A stretch of 64,000 nt of DNA. It comes from an uncultured Phycisphaerales bacterium (GTDB taxonomy: Bacteria > Planctomycetota > Phycisphaerae > Sedimentisphaerales > Anaerobacaceae). This document shows positions 35,847 to 44,590 of the stretch, in pieces. The notes under the pieces were generated by a model. That model was given only the letters and a program-made list of their open reading frames with translations. It was not told the DNA's origin and ran no database searches. The stretch spans positions 87,513 to 151,512 of the forward strand of contig CAIODZ010000042.1 of NCBI GenBank assembly GCA_903857265.1, read 5' to 3'. How positions within the stretch are numbered: position 1 is the first letter of the stretch; each line of letters starts with the position of its first letter. A program made the position numbers and the translations under genes.

Positions 35847-36387
35847 AATCCACCTCTGTTACGCCAACATGTTTCAATTGTTTCGCTACCTTTCTTTTTG
35901 CTCGAATCAGCCGGCCATGCACCGCCTGTACAGAAATACCCAATACCCCTGCAATCTGCTCATAAGAAAGGTTGTCATAATATCTCAACACAATCGGCTC
36001 CCTGTCGCGCCGGCGAAGTTGCCAAACAACTCGCCTGACCTCATCGGTAAACAAATCCTGCTCGGGTTGCGTTTGTAAAGAAGGCAGGCGGTGCACGTCT
36101 TTTTGAACTTTCTGCCTGTTCATTTGTCTGGCGACGTTTCGACATATCCCGGCCAGCCAGCCGGCAAACTTATCTTTATTTTTCAACTTTGACAGGTCCC
36201 GGCAGGCAATGGCGAATGTTTCCTGTGCGGCGTCTTCCGCGACGCAAATGTCGCCAGTTGCCGAATAGGCCAGGGCGACCATAGTTCTGTAGAACCGTCG
36301 GTAAAGGACGCCGAAACTGTCTATGCAGCCGTCTCGTGCCCGCTCAACCAATTGGCTCTCTATCGGCTGGTCCGTCTTCTCGCTCAT
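35836..36387 (-). CDS. ECF-type RNA polymerase sigma factor (pair 4)
   Basis: 183 residues. Region 2: LYRRFYRTMVALAYSATGD and AEDAAQETFAIACRDLSKL; region 4: WQLRRRDREPIVLRYYDNLS and ISVQAVHGRLIRAKRKVAKQL. It is more like typical SigE/RpoE factors than the pair 1 and 3 proteins. The first gene of the array in the direction of transcription, it overlaps its membrane partner by 11 nt. Confidence 0.9.
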   Translation of the reverse strand: MSEKTDQPIESQLVERARDGCIDSFGVLYRRFYRTMVALAYSATGDICVAEDAAQETFAIACRDLSKLKNKDKFAGWLAGICRNVARQMNRQKVQKDVHRLPSLQTQPEQDLFTDEVRRVVWQLRRRDREPIVLRYYDNLSYEQIAGVLGISVQAVHGRLIRAKRKVAKQLKHVGVTEVDYGV

Positions 36388-36501
36388 CTTGCACCTGTCA
36401 AATTCAGTCCTCTGCTGATATCAGCTTCTATAATATAGTGTATCTTCCTTGCCGAAATGCGCGCAAAAAATCAATAATTTTTGTGTTTTGTGACTACCAA
36501 C

Positions 36502-36533
36502 AAAAAAGGCCGGGCATAATCACCCGGCCTTTT
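36502..36533 (-). terminator. Array terminator T5
   Basis: The arms AGGCCGGGT and GCCCGGCCT around GATTAT are followed on the minus strand by TTTTTTG. It ends the DUF1080 gene; the plus-strand side also has a T-rich flank, so it may work both ways. Confidence 0.86.
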
Positions 36534-36554
36534 GGTTTTTGATTTTTGCCTGTA

Positions 36555-37421
36555 TTAATCTTTCAATTCCCGAATCCAGATATTTCTGAATTTAACCGGG
36601 TTGCCGTGGTCCTGCAAAGATAACGAACCTTTATCGCCATGCGGGTAGTAATCATTCATAGCGTAAGGGCCTATCCAGCCGGTCCCGCCCTGAAGCTCGA
36701 CATTATCCTGAATGACAACGCCATTTTGAAATACGGTAAATCTCACCTTCCTGTCCACCTTGCCGTTCTTGAAAGTCGGCCTGTGGAAAATGATGTCATA
36801 CGTCTGCCACTCTCCCGGCTTTCGACACACATTAACCAGCGGCACGTTGCGACCATACAGCGCCCCGCACAGGCCATCGGCATAAGTGGGGTTGTTATAG
36901 TTATCGAGCACCTGAATCTCATATATCTCCATCAGGAATACGCCGCTGTTGCCGCGACCCTGGCTGCTGCCCACTACCTTCTCAGGCGTGGCGAATTCAA
37001 TATGAAGTTGGCAGGAGCCGAATTTCTGCTTTGTGCGAATATAGCCGGCGTCCTTTACCGTCTCGAAATATCCATCGCCAACCTTCCACGGGAATGGTCC
37101 CTTGGGGTTCTTCACGCCTTCCCACTTGGAAACATCGTTACCCTCAAGCAGCACAATCGCATCCGAAGGAGCCGTGCCAACCTTGCCATAGCAGCTCGCC
37201 TCGCCCGGCGTAACCACAGGTGCCACGGGCCTATTCGTATCATGAACCATCCATTTTTGGCCATCAGCTTCTACCCACTGAATTATCTCCGGCTTTTTCG
37301 CCTGCGGGGCGGCGTTTGGCTCTTTTGCTTCGGGCTTCTTTGCCGCGTTCGGTTGTGTGCAACCCATAAACGTCGTCAGTAAAGCAATTATCCCCAAACC
37401 CAAAATCATGTTCCTGACCAT
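36555..37421 (-). CDS. DUF1080 (3-keto-disaccharide hydrolase-type) lipoprotein
   Basis: 288 residues with a lipoprotein signal (LGIIALLTTFMGC, lipid-carrying Cys at residue 21). A linker rich in Ala, Pro and Lys and then one DUF1080 beta-sandwich follow: LLEGNDVSKWEG near 92, a GNSGVFLM strand near 180, YEIQVLDNYNNPTYADGLCG, and the closing VKFRNIWIRELKD. This fold is related to concanavalin-type lectins; planctomycetes carry many copies, and some members hydrolyse 3-keto sugars. No substrate can be assigned. It shares the array terminator type with the sigma operons but has no sigma gene of its own. Confidence 0.88.
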   Translation of the reverse strand: MVRNMILGLGIIALLTTFMGCTQPNAAKKPEAKEPNAAPQAKKPEIIQWVEADGQKWMVHDTNRPVAPVVTPGEASCYGKVGTAPSDAIVLLEGNDVSKWEGVKNPKGPFPWKVGDGYFETVKDAGYIRTKQKFGSCQLHIEFATPEKVVGSSQGRGNSGVFLMEIYEIQVLDNYNNPTYADGLCGALYGRNVPLVNVCRKPGEWQTYDIIFHRPTFKNGKVDRKVRFTVFQNGVVIQDNVELQGGTGWIGPYAMNDYYPHGDKGSLSLQDHGNPVKFRNIWIRELKD

Positions 37422-37505
37422 TTTTGTTATCCTTTCAAAACCTGATTAACGTTCCCAAACCCCAGCTTTATACCCCAAACCGCCTCACTTGCCAAGTGCA
37501 AGGTT

Positions 37506-38294
37506 TCACATCGCGTAGTTGTGCAGGCCGGAGAAAAGGCGGGAGAGATTAACCCATAAAAGCGTGATAATAATGGCGATGAGGCCGACGACTGCCCAGA
37601 GCGAATTTATCCGCGGGAATCGTTTGCCGAACATATAGCGGAAATGAAAATAGCCCACATAAACCAGCCAGGAGGCGAGCGACCATAATTCCTTCGGGTC
37701 CCAGCCCCACCAGTCACCCCATGCGTTTTGTCCCCAGATACTTCCGAGAACCAGGCCAAGCGTCAACAGCGGAAAACCAGCGCAAACCATTCGATATGTC
37801 GCCTCTTCGGGGAGAAGTAAATTTTCTGTGGTTTGTCTGCCTGCTAATTGCAAACTTGCCTGGACGGCCGCCTTTGTCATCAGGACATACGAAAGCATAT
37901 AAACAAAGACGTGAGGGCCGAAAAGCCATGTTTGTAAAGCGGGTGGTAATTGCTGCGGTTCGGCGCTGAAAACGAATCCTGCCGGGAAAAGCACAATAAC
38001 CCCTATAAGCATATCAGCGGCGACGCCGCCTACTCGCAGAACGCGGTTGCAGAAAATAGAAATCGGATATGCCAGAACGCCCAGGCACAAAAACACCTCG
38101 AACAGATTCTGCAACGGAATATGCCCGACGTGCAACCAGCGATAAACGATTGCTGTGCAGCCGACTACAAAGCCGACCAAAAATAAAGTATGCCCCATCT
38201 TTCGCTGACGCGACAACATCACGACAAAAGCCAGTAGATACCAGGCCATCGCGGCGTAAATCAGCAAACCCTGAATGGTATATTTAATCGCCAT
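37506..38294 (-). CDS. ccsA: Cytochrome c biogenesis protein CcsA (heme handling)
   Basis: A 262-residue polytopic membrane protein with about eight hydrophobic segments. The tryptophan-rich heme-binding motif WGDWWGWDPKELWSLASW near residue 190 is diagnostic for the CcsA/CcmC/CcmF superfamily. Conserved histidines flank it (for example HVGHIPLQN and HFRYMFG). With ResB it forms the system II machinery that carries heme across the membrane and attaches it to apocytochrome c. It follows resB after 3 nt. Confidence 0.92.
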   Translation of the reverse strand: MAIKYTIQGLLIYAAMAWYLLAFVVMLSRQRKMGHTLFLVGFVVGCTAIVYRWLHVGHIPLQNLFEVFLCLGVLAYPISIFCNRVLRVGGVAADMLIGVIVLFPAGFVFSAEPQQLPPALQTWLFGPHVFVYMLSYVLMTKAAVQASLQLAGRQTTENLLLPEEATYRMVCAGFPLLTLGLVLGSIWGQNAWGDWWGWDPKELWSLASWLVYVGYFHFRYMFGKRFPRINSLWAVVGLIAIIITLLWVNLSRLFSGLHNYAM

Positions 38295-38297
38295 TAT

Positions 38298-39326
38298 TTA
38301 ATCTTCCATTTCCCTGTCGCCGAAGAGGTGCCGAAGCCAGAAATGCCAGAAGACCCCGGCGCAGAGCAGGATGTAGCCGAGGAAAACTATGCCCAGTCCC
38401 TTGTTGTTTGTTACGCCAAGCATGGTATATCGGCCCGCATCGCGGTCATAACCCTGCTGATAAAAAAGATACCCGCCATAATGCAACGGCTTATTGACCT
38501 CGATGCTTTTCCGCGTAACGACCTTATTATCTTTAACGACCTCAACGTCGCTTAGAAAATCCTTAACCGACCTGTGATAAGAAAATTGTAAATTATCATC
38601 GGGCATGGAGTGGCCCGGAGAACGCTCGAATACATATCTTGTCTTCTCGCTGCCGTCGCTGTTTTTCAATAAAAGTTCAAGGGCGGGATTAGGGCCGCCA
38701 TTGACATCCTCAATCGCGATTCGCTTGTCACCTTCCCGCTTAAGTTTGAAATACTCAAATCGCCTGACAATCTCAACGCTGCCTAAATCGTCCCCAAGCA
38801 CATACTTTTGTCCCTCCTGGACAGGAATTTTAAATTCTTCGCCATTTAATGTGCTGATAATCAATTGTCCCGGCTGGTAATACTCTATTTTGAAATCCAC
38901 GAGCTTTATCGCGAAGGGCAGCATCTTGATTACGCCATCTTCCAATTCCACTGCCCGCTCGGTTGTCCCCTCGTTGATTATCATTTGGCCCGTGCGAATC
39001 GTATCTGTGCCGGACAATTTATCCTGAATTCTGAACCCCGCCTGAGAGCCGATTATGCCTCCCGCGAGTATAATTATGCAGCCAAGGTGAATCAGGAAAA
39101 GCCCTCGTAAGCACAGTAGCTGGCGGAACAGGGCAATGCCCAAGATTAACAGGATTGCGAACACAAGCCAGTAAACAGCTAATGGTATCGAATTGAAAAA
39201 CCCCTTCGCGGATTCTGCCCCGATGAATGCCCCGTATATCGAAAGCGAAATCAAAAGCAGGATAAGAAGCAGGCCTGCCCACAAGGCAACGCGTCTTAAC
39301 CGATTTTTTAATCCCGCTTCCGGCAT
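38298..39326 (-). CDS. resB: ResB/CcsB-like cytochrome c biogenesis protein
   Basis: 342 residues from the ATG at 39326, which has AGGAG 9 nt before it; an upstream ATG at 39359 would add 11 residues. Three N-terminal membrane helices, including LLILLLISLSIYGAFIG and LLCLRGLFLIHLGCIIILAG, are followed by a large exported domain and a last helix (LGIVFLGYILLCAGVFWHF). FKIEYYQPGQ and KPLHYGGYLFYQQGYD are typical of ResB. It partners CcsA in heme delivery to periplasmic cytochromes. It diverges from hemA. Confidence 0.9.
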   Translation of the reverse strand: MPEAGLKNRLRRVALWAGLLLILLLISLSIYGAFIGAESAKGFFNSIPLAVYWLVFAILLILGIALFRQLLCLRGLFLIHLGCIIILAGGIIGSQAGFRIQDKLSGTDTIRTGQMIINEGTTERAVELEDGVIKMLPFAIKLVDFKIEYYQPGQLIISTLNGEEFKIPVQEGQKYVLGDDLGSVEIVRRFEYFKLKREGDKRIAIEDVNGGPNPALELLLKNSDGSEKTRYVFERSPGHSMPDDNLQFSYHRSVKDFLSDVEVVKDNKVVTRKSIEVNKPLHYGGYLFYQQGYDRDAGRYTMLGVTNNKGLGIVFLGYILLCAGVFWHFWLRHLFGDREMED

Positions 39327-39460
39327 TATCGCTATACTCCTGAAACCTGCTGCAAACATAATGCATTATCACAAAAACAACCATATTCGCAAGCACAATG
39401 CGGTTTTTGGCATCGTAAAATATAGTAGTAGGGATTAACTGGGGTTATAATAGGCCCACT

Positions 39461-40735
39461 ATGGAATTAGTGCTTCAGAGCGTAAATTATCATGATTGCC
39501 CGATTGACCGGCGGGAAAAGGTATCGCTTGCTAATGGGCAGGCACAGGAGATGTTGCGCGCGCTGCTTGATAAGGATGGCATTGTCGAGGCGGCAATTTT
39601 GCAGACCTGCAACCGTACCGAGATTTATCTGTACGCCCAAAAAGATACCGACTGGAGGCAGCCCGTCAGCGAATTGATGGGACAGTTGGGCGATGAAGCC
39701 GGGCAAACGTGGCAAAAATACTGCATACAAAAACGCGGTATCGACGTCGCACGACATTTGTTTGCTGTCGCCGCGGGCCTTGATTCCCAGATGCTGGGCG
39801 AAAATCAGATACTCTCGCAGGTCAAGGCTGCTTATATCGAGTCAATTGGATGCCGGGCGAGCAGGTTTATCTTTCATCGGCTGTTCCATACCGCGTTTCG
39901 CGTAGGCAAAGCCGTGCGAACTCAAACCGAAATCAACTGCGGCGCTGTTTCAATCAGTTTGGCAGCCGTCGAGCTGGCAAAAGAAAAAATCAAATCCGGT
40001 AAAGCCATCGCAATGATAATCGGCGCAGGTGAAAACGCGGAACTGGCGGCAAGATACCTGGTCAAGGGGGGACTTAAACAACTTATTATCGCCAACCGCA
40101 ACAAGGACAATGCCGGCGAGATGTGCGGACGATTGGGCACAGGGCGAGTAATAGGTCTCGATGAAATACCCGGAGCCCTCGATGAAGCCGATTTGGTAAT
40201 CGCCTCAACAGGCGCAACGCTGCCCGTCGTCAATTATGAAAACGTAAAAGATGTCCTGAGCAAACGCAAAAAGCCGCTGCTGATAATCGATATCGCTGTC
40301 CCCAGGGATATAGATGAGCGTATCGCGCAATTCGACTGCGTAACAATCGTCAATATCGACGACCTCGACAAACGAATAGCAGTCAACAGGGGAAAACGCT
40401 CGACCGAAATTCCCAAAGCCGAAAAAATCGTCGATGATTTCACAAAACAATTCGCAAACTGGCGTGATTCGTTGTCCGTCGTCCCTGTTGTTACTCAGAT
40501 AACCCAGCGGGCGATTGAATTGGCGCGTGCCGAGGCCAGACGCTACGCGAAGGACTTTGGCCCCGCAAACGCTGCCAAACTCGAAATCTTCGCCGAATCA
40601 CTCGCCAAAAAGCTCCTCCACGGCCCGGTTAGTTTCCTCAAAGATGCAAACGACGACGACCCCACCACCCAGCAGCTTCGCGCTCTTGACCTGGTAAATA
40701 AAATGTTCCTTCTCGACGAAGAGCAGCCGAAATGA
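39461..40735 (+). CDS. hemA: Glutamyl-tRNA reductase HemA
   Basis: 424 residues. It reduces glutamyl-tRNA(Glu) to glutamate-1-semialdehyde, the first step of C5 heme synthesis. The catalytic Cys lies in LQTCNRTEIYLYA near residue 49, followed by LDSQMLGENQIL near 110, GKAVRTQTEI and the Rossmann motif GAGENAELAARYL near 189. No Shine-Dalgarno sequence precedes the ATG; a TATAAT at 39446-39451 lies only 10 nt before it, so the message may be leaderless. It overlaps hemC by 4 nt. Confidence 0.93.
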   Translation: MELVLQSVNYHDCPIDRREKVSLANGQAQEMLRALLDKDGIVEAAILQTCNRTEIYLYAQKDTDWRQPVSELMGQLGDEAGQTWQKYCIQKRGIDVARHLFAVAAGLDSQMLGENQILSQVKAAYIESIGCRASRFIFHRLFHTAFRVGKAVRTQTEINCGAVSISLAAVELAKEKIKSGKAIAMIIGAGENAELAARYLVKGGLKQLIIANRNKDNAGEMCGRLGTGRVIGLDEIPGALDEADLVIASTGATLPVVNYENVKDVLSKRKKPLLIIDIAVPRDIDERIAQFDCVTIVNIDDLDKRIAVNRGKRSTEIPKAEKIVDDFTKQFANWRDSLSVVPVVTQITQRAIELARAEARRYAKDFGPANAAKLEIFAESLAKKLLHGPVSFLKDANDDDPTTQQLRALDLVNKMFLLDEEQPK

Positions 40736-41631
40736 AAAAAACGCTCACCATCGCGACTCGCACCGGCTCGCTGGCTGTTGTCCAAACCCAAATCGTCGTA
40801 GCCGCAATACAAAAACTTTTTCCCGCCCTCGATATCCGCATAAAGAAAATCGCAAGCGAAGGCGACAAAGACCGTCGAACAACACTGTGGGAATTAAAAG
40901 AGACCGGCTTTTTCACGTCAATTCTCGAAGACGCATTGCTCGCCAAAGAAGCGGACATAGCGGTTCATAGCTTCAAAGACCTCCCGACCTCAATTCGTGA
41001 GGGGCTTACAATCGGAGCAGTCCTCGAACGGAAATTTCCCGAAGATTGTTTAGTATGCGCCTCGTTAATAAAATCCCTCGATGAATTACCTAAAGAAGCA
41101 ATAGTCGGCACATCGAGCTTGCGAAGGGCCGTCCAGTTAAAACAATTGCGCGGCGATTTGAAGTGTGTCCCCATACGAGGTAATGTTCCTACGCGATTGA
41201 AAAAACTCGAACAGGGCGATTTTAATGCAATCGTTTTGGCGCGAGCAGGTCTTGAACGACTCGGCTTAGCCGACAAAATTTCGATCATCTTTGACCCGAC
41301 ACAGTTTATACCATCGCCCGCTCAGGGCGCTCTCGCTGTTGAAGTCCGGGCCGACGATGCTGAAACAAAAGAAATCGTATCAAAACTCGATGATAAAGAC
41401 GCACACATTATTACTACCGCTGAACGGCTGGTCTTCTCCGCCTTGGGCTGCGGCTGTCACGCCCCCGCGGGGGTATTCGCCCAAATCAATGGCTCTAACA
41501 TCACAATCTCCGGATGTTTCAGTGACCCTGATGGCCAAAACTTCTCACACGCCACCATCTCCGGCCCCATCGCCCAATCCGCTAAATTAGCCCAAACCCT
41601 CGCCGATAAACTCAGACAAAAAAGCAGTTAG
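40732..41631 (+). CDS. hemC: Porphobilinogen deaminase HemC
   Basis: 299 residues, normal length. It builds hydroxymethylbilane from four porphobilinogens. Seen: ATRTGSLAVVQTQ near 7, SFKDLPT near 81, GTSSLRRAVQL near 124, RGNVPTRLKKL near 143 and the dipyrromethane-cofactor Cys in LGCGCHAPAGVF near 242. The 4-nt overlap with hemA couples the two. It converges with the endonuclease III-like gene, 4 nt apart. Confidence 0.94.
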   Translation: MKKTLTIATRTGSLAVVQTQIVVAAIQKLFPALDIRIKKIASEGDKDRRTTLWELKETGFFTSILEDALLAKEADIAVHSFKDLPTSIREGLTIGAVLERKFPEDCLVCASLIKSLDELPKEAIVGTSSLRRAVQLKQLRGDLKCVPIRGNVPTRLKKLEQGDFNAIVLARAGLERLGLADKISIIFDPTQFIPSPAQGALAVEVRADDAETKEIVSKLDDKDAHIITTAERLVFSALGCGCHAPAGVFAQINGSNITISGCFSDPDGQNFSHATISGPIAQSAKLAQTLADKLRQKSS

Positions 41632-41635
41632 TCGA

Positions 41636-42289
41636 TTACACGCTGTGCGGCAAAGGATTTAACGGACATTCTTCGCATTTAGGCGTCGGCTTGCAGAAAT
41701 CCTTGCCAAGATGAACAAGAAGAGCGTGATACTCATTAAAGAGTTGAATATCAGAAGCAAGATTCGATTCAAAAGTTTCCTGAATCTGATGATAGTCAGC
41801 ATATTCACTAATCAAATGATGACGTGAACATATCCGGGCGGTATAGGCATCGACAACAAAGACAAGTCGGTTGAGGGCATAAAGCAAAATCGAGTCGGCT
41901 GTTTCGGGGCCGATTCCTTTTACGCTTAGTAGTTGCTGGCGCAATTCATCGGTCGGAATATTTTCGAGATTCTTCAATTCGCCGCAGTATTCTTCAAAGA
42001 ACCAGTCGAGGAAGTTTTTCAATCGTTTTGCCTTTATATTGAAGTACCCGGCAGGACGAATCAGCTCCGCAAGTTTTTTGATATCGAGCAGGTGAAGCTT
42101 GTCCGGAGTAAGCACTTTGGCGTTTTTCAGATTGGTGATTGCCTTTTCGACGTTGGTCCAGTTGGTATTCTGGGTAAGAATCGCCCCAACAATAACCTCA
42201 AACGGCGTATCCCCCGGCCACCAGTCCTGCGGCCCAAACCGCTTGAAAAGCAAATCGTAAATCTCTTTCAGTTGTTCAGCTAACATCAA
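41636..42289 (-). CDS. Endonuclease III-like HhH-GPD DNA glycosylase
   Basis: 217 residues. The HhH-GPD core is seen in the helix-hairpin-helix LLSVKGIGPETADSILLYAL near 118 and the catalytic Asp in FVVDAYTARI near 143. The lysine needed for the lyase step in E. coli Nth (within the GVGRKTA hairpin) is replaced here by Glu in GIGPETA. The C-terminal cluster region has only three cysteines (CKPTPKCEEC) and then ends, lacking the fourth. It therefore fits the endonuclease III-related family (COG2231-like/MagIII-like) acting as a monofunctional glycosylase, probably on alkylated bases, rather than true Nth. Confidence 0.85.
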   Translation of the reverse strand: MMLAEQLKEIYDLLFKRFGPQDWWPGDTPFEVIVGAILTQNTNWTNVEKAITNLKNAKVLTPDKLHLLDIKKLAELIRPAGYFNIKAKRLKNFLDWFFEEYCGELKNLENIPTDELRQQLLSVKGIGPETADSILLYALNRLVFVVDAYTARICSRHHLISEYADYHQIQETFESNLASDIQLFNEYHALLVHLGKDFCKPTPKCEECPLNPLPHSV

Positions 42290-42514
42290 TGCGATTATAA
42301 CGAAACCCTGTCATAATGACTACCGCGACTGCCAAAAGTGGTTTTGGGATAACAGCGGCGGAATTAACTTGTGTGCCTTAACTTATTATTTGAAAAGGGT
42401 TTAAAGTAAATGGCTGGTATTATCAGCCGGTTTGGTATATCATTTGCAGGATTCCTTTCGTTTTAGTGAGAAGACAAGACAAGGTTTTGTTGATATTTAT
42501 AAGGAGAGCATGCA

Positions 42515-44200
42515 ATGGCAGTGAAACAGTTGGCGTTTGATGTTGAAGCCCGCAAGGGGTTATTGAAGGGCGTTGAGAAGTTGGCAGCGGCGGTCAGGGC
42601 GACCCTGGGCCCCAGAGGCCGAAATGCGATTATCGATAAAGGATGGGGCGGGCCGACCGTCACAAAAGACGGAGTTACAGTCGCGGAAGAAATCGAACTA
42701 TCCGATAAAAACGAAAACATGGGCGCCAAGTTAGTAAAAGAGGCGGCCAGCAAAACCTCGAAAATAGCAGGCGACGGGACAACAACAGCGACCGTCCTGA
42801 CCGAGGCGATGGCGACCGAGGCATTCAGGAACCTGGCTGCCGGCGCAGATGCGATGTCGCTTAACCGTGGTATGCAGGAAGCATCAAAAGCCGTGGTAGC
42901 GAAATTGCAGACACTCGCCAAGCCCGTTGATATCAGCAAGAGGACCGATATCGTCAACGTCGCGTCAATTTCAGCAAACAACGACAGCGAAATCGGCAAT
43001 AAGATGGCGGATGCATTCCAGCGGGTCGGCAAAGACGGCGTTATAACAATCGAGGACGGCAAAGGATTCGAGACAACGGTCGATTTTGTCGAGGGCATGC
43101 AGTTTGACCGCGGATATCTGTCGCCCCATTTCGTTACCAACCCCGACAATATGACCTGCGAGCTGGAAAGGCCCTTGATATTAGTTTACGAAGACAAAAT
43201 CAGCAGCGTGGCAAAGTTAGTGCCATTACTGGAAAAATCAGCAAAAGCGAAAAGGCCTTTGCTCATCATCGCCGAAGACGTCGAAAGCGAGGCGCTGGCG
43301 ACATTGGTGGTCAATAAATTAAAGGGTATTATTCAGTGTGCAGCCGTAAAAGCCCCGGGCTATGGTGACAGACGCAAGGCAATGCTGGAAGATATCGCCG
43401 TATTGACCGGAGCAGACCCGATATTCAAGGATTTGGGAATCGAGCTTGAAGGCATCAGCGCCAAGCAATTGGGCCAGGCAAAGAAAGTAACCATCGACGG
43501 TGACAACACGATTATCGTCGAAGGCGCGGGCGATGAGGCAGCTATCAAAGGCAGAATTAAACAGATTCAGGATGAAATCTCGAAAACCACCAGCGACTAC
43601 GATAAAGAAAAATTACAGGAGCGTTTAGCGAAACTCACCGGCGGCGTTGCCCAGATTAAAGTCGGCGGAGTTAGCGAAACCGAAATGAAAGAGCGAAAAG
43701 CGAGAATCGAAGACGCACTGCACGCAACAAGGGCAGCCATTGAAGAAGGCATAGTCCCCGGCGGCGGTGTCGCATTGATTCGCTGCATCGACTCGATTAA
43801 GGCGTTAAAACTGACCGGCGATGAAAAAACCGGCGCAGATATTGTCGCGAAATCGCTGACGATGCCCTGCTACTGGATAGCCGCAAATGCCGGCGCGACA
43901 GCGAACTTGGTTGTGAGCAAAGTCGCGGAAGGCAAAGGCGCATTCGGCTACAACGCGGACAAAGACATCTACGAAGACCTGATTGCTGCCGGTGTTATCG
44001 ACCCGGTTAAAGTAACGAGAATCGCACTGCAAAACGCAGTTAGTATCGCCGGATTGCTGCTGACAACGGATTGCGTTATTACGGAAAAGCCGCAGGATAA
44101 AAAAGGAGGACATCAGCACCCAGGTATGGGCGGAATGGGCGGCGGTATGGGAGGAATGGGAATGGGCGGCATGGGTGGTATGGACGATTACGGAATGTAA
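42515..44200 (+). CDS. groEL1: Chaperonin GroEL, copy 1
   Basis: 561 residues. The ATP-binding loop ([15 protein letters not shown] near 85), [15 protein letters not shown] near 30, the conserved [20 protein letters not shown] near 400 and apical domain motifs are all present. The tail is a long Gly-Met repeat with two histidines ([20 protein letters not shown]), as in many GroELs but unlike copy 2 here. The AAGGAGAG ribosome site is strong. It leads the chaperone block; groES follows after 36 nt. Confidence 0.96.
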   Translation: MAVKQLAFDVEARKGLLKGVEKLAAAVRATLGPRGRNAIIDKGWGGPTVTKDGVTVAEEIELSDKNENMGAKLVKEAASKTSKIAGDGTTTATVLTEAMATEAFRNLAAGADAMSLNRGMQEASKAVVAKLQTLAKPVDISKRTDIVNVASISANNDSEIGNKMADAFQRVGKDGVITIEDGKGFETTVDFVEGMQFDRGYLSPHFVTNPDNMTCELERPLILVYEDKISSVAKLVPLLEKSAKAKRPLLIIAEDVESEALATLVVNKLKGIIQCAAVKAPGYGDRRKAMLEDIAVLTGADPIFKDLGIELEGISAKQLGQAKKVTIDGDNTIIVEGAGDEAAIKGRIKQIQDEISKTTSDYDKEKLQERLAKLTGGVAQIKVGGVSETEMKERKARIEDALHATRAAIEEGIVPGGGVALIRCIDSIKALKLTGDEKTGADIVAKSLTMPCYWIAANAGATANLVVSKVAEGKGAFGYNADKDIYEDLIAAGVIDPVKVTRIALQNAVSIAGLLLTTDCVITEKPQDKKGGHQHPGMGGMGGGMGGMGMGGMGGMDDYGM

Positions 44201-44236
44201 AATTAAAAAAAATAGAAGATAAAAGGAGATTTGGAT

Positions 44237-44527
44237 ATGAAGTTGGCGCCATTGGATGACAGAGTGGTTATAAAACAATCGGAAGCGGAAGCAAAAAGCG
44301 CGGGCGGAATCATACTTCCTGATGCGGCGAAGGAAAAACCGCAAAGAGGAAAAATCATCGCCGTCGGGCCGGGCAAAATTTTAGATAACGGCAAACGCGG
44401 CGAAATGAACGTCAAAAAGGGCGAAGAGGTCCTTTACGCCAAATATTCAGGCAACGAGATTGAGATTGACGGCGAAAACTACGTCATACTGCACGAGGGA
44501 GATATCCTCGGCGTGATTGAAAAATAA
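44237..44527 (+). CDS. groES: Co-chaperonin GroES
   Basis: 96 residues from the ATG at 44237, with AAAAGGAGA 8 nt before it (a TTG at 44231 is not needed). APLDDRVVIKQSEAE, the mobile loop SAGGIILPDAAKEKPQRG and the KKGEEVLYAKYSGNEIEIDG core are typical. It caps the GroEL ring. It sits between two groEL genes, an unusual arrangement. Confidence 0.96.
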   Translation: MKLAPLDDRVVIKQSEAEAKSAGGIILPDAAKEKPQRGKIIAVGPGKILDNGKRGEMNVKKGEEVLYAKYSGNEIEIDGENYVILHEGDILGVIEK

Positions 44528-44590
44528 AAATATTGCCGTGCCCCTTAGGGGTTCGCAAAGATATTGTTATTTGATAGAGAGGTTGAAGAG

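Noticed and set aside
27000..37500. Mobile element carrying the sigma array
   Set aside because: No transposase, integrase, terminal repeats or flanking tRNA are visible, and base composition is like the surroundings.
42290..42514. CIRCE operator upstream of groEL1
   Set aside because: I looked for TTAGCACTC-N9-GAGTGCTAA on both strands and see only weak, unrelated inverted repeats such as GGCTG...CAGCC.
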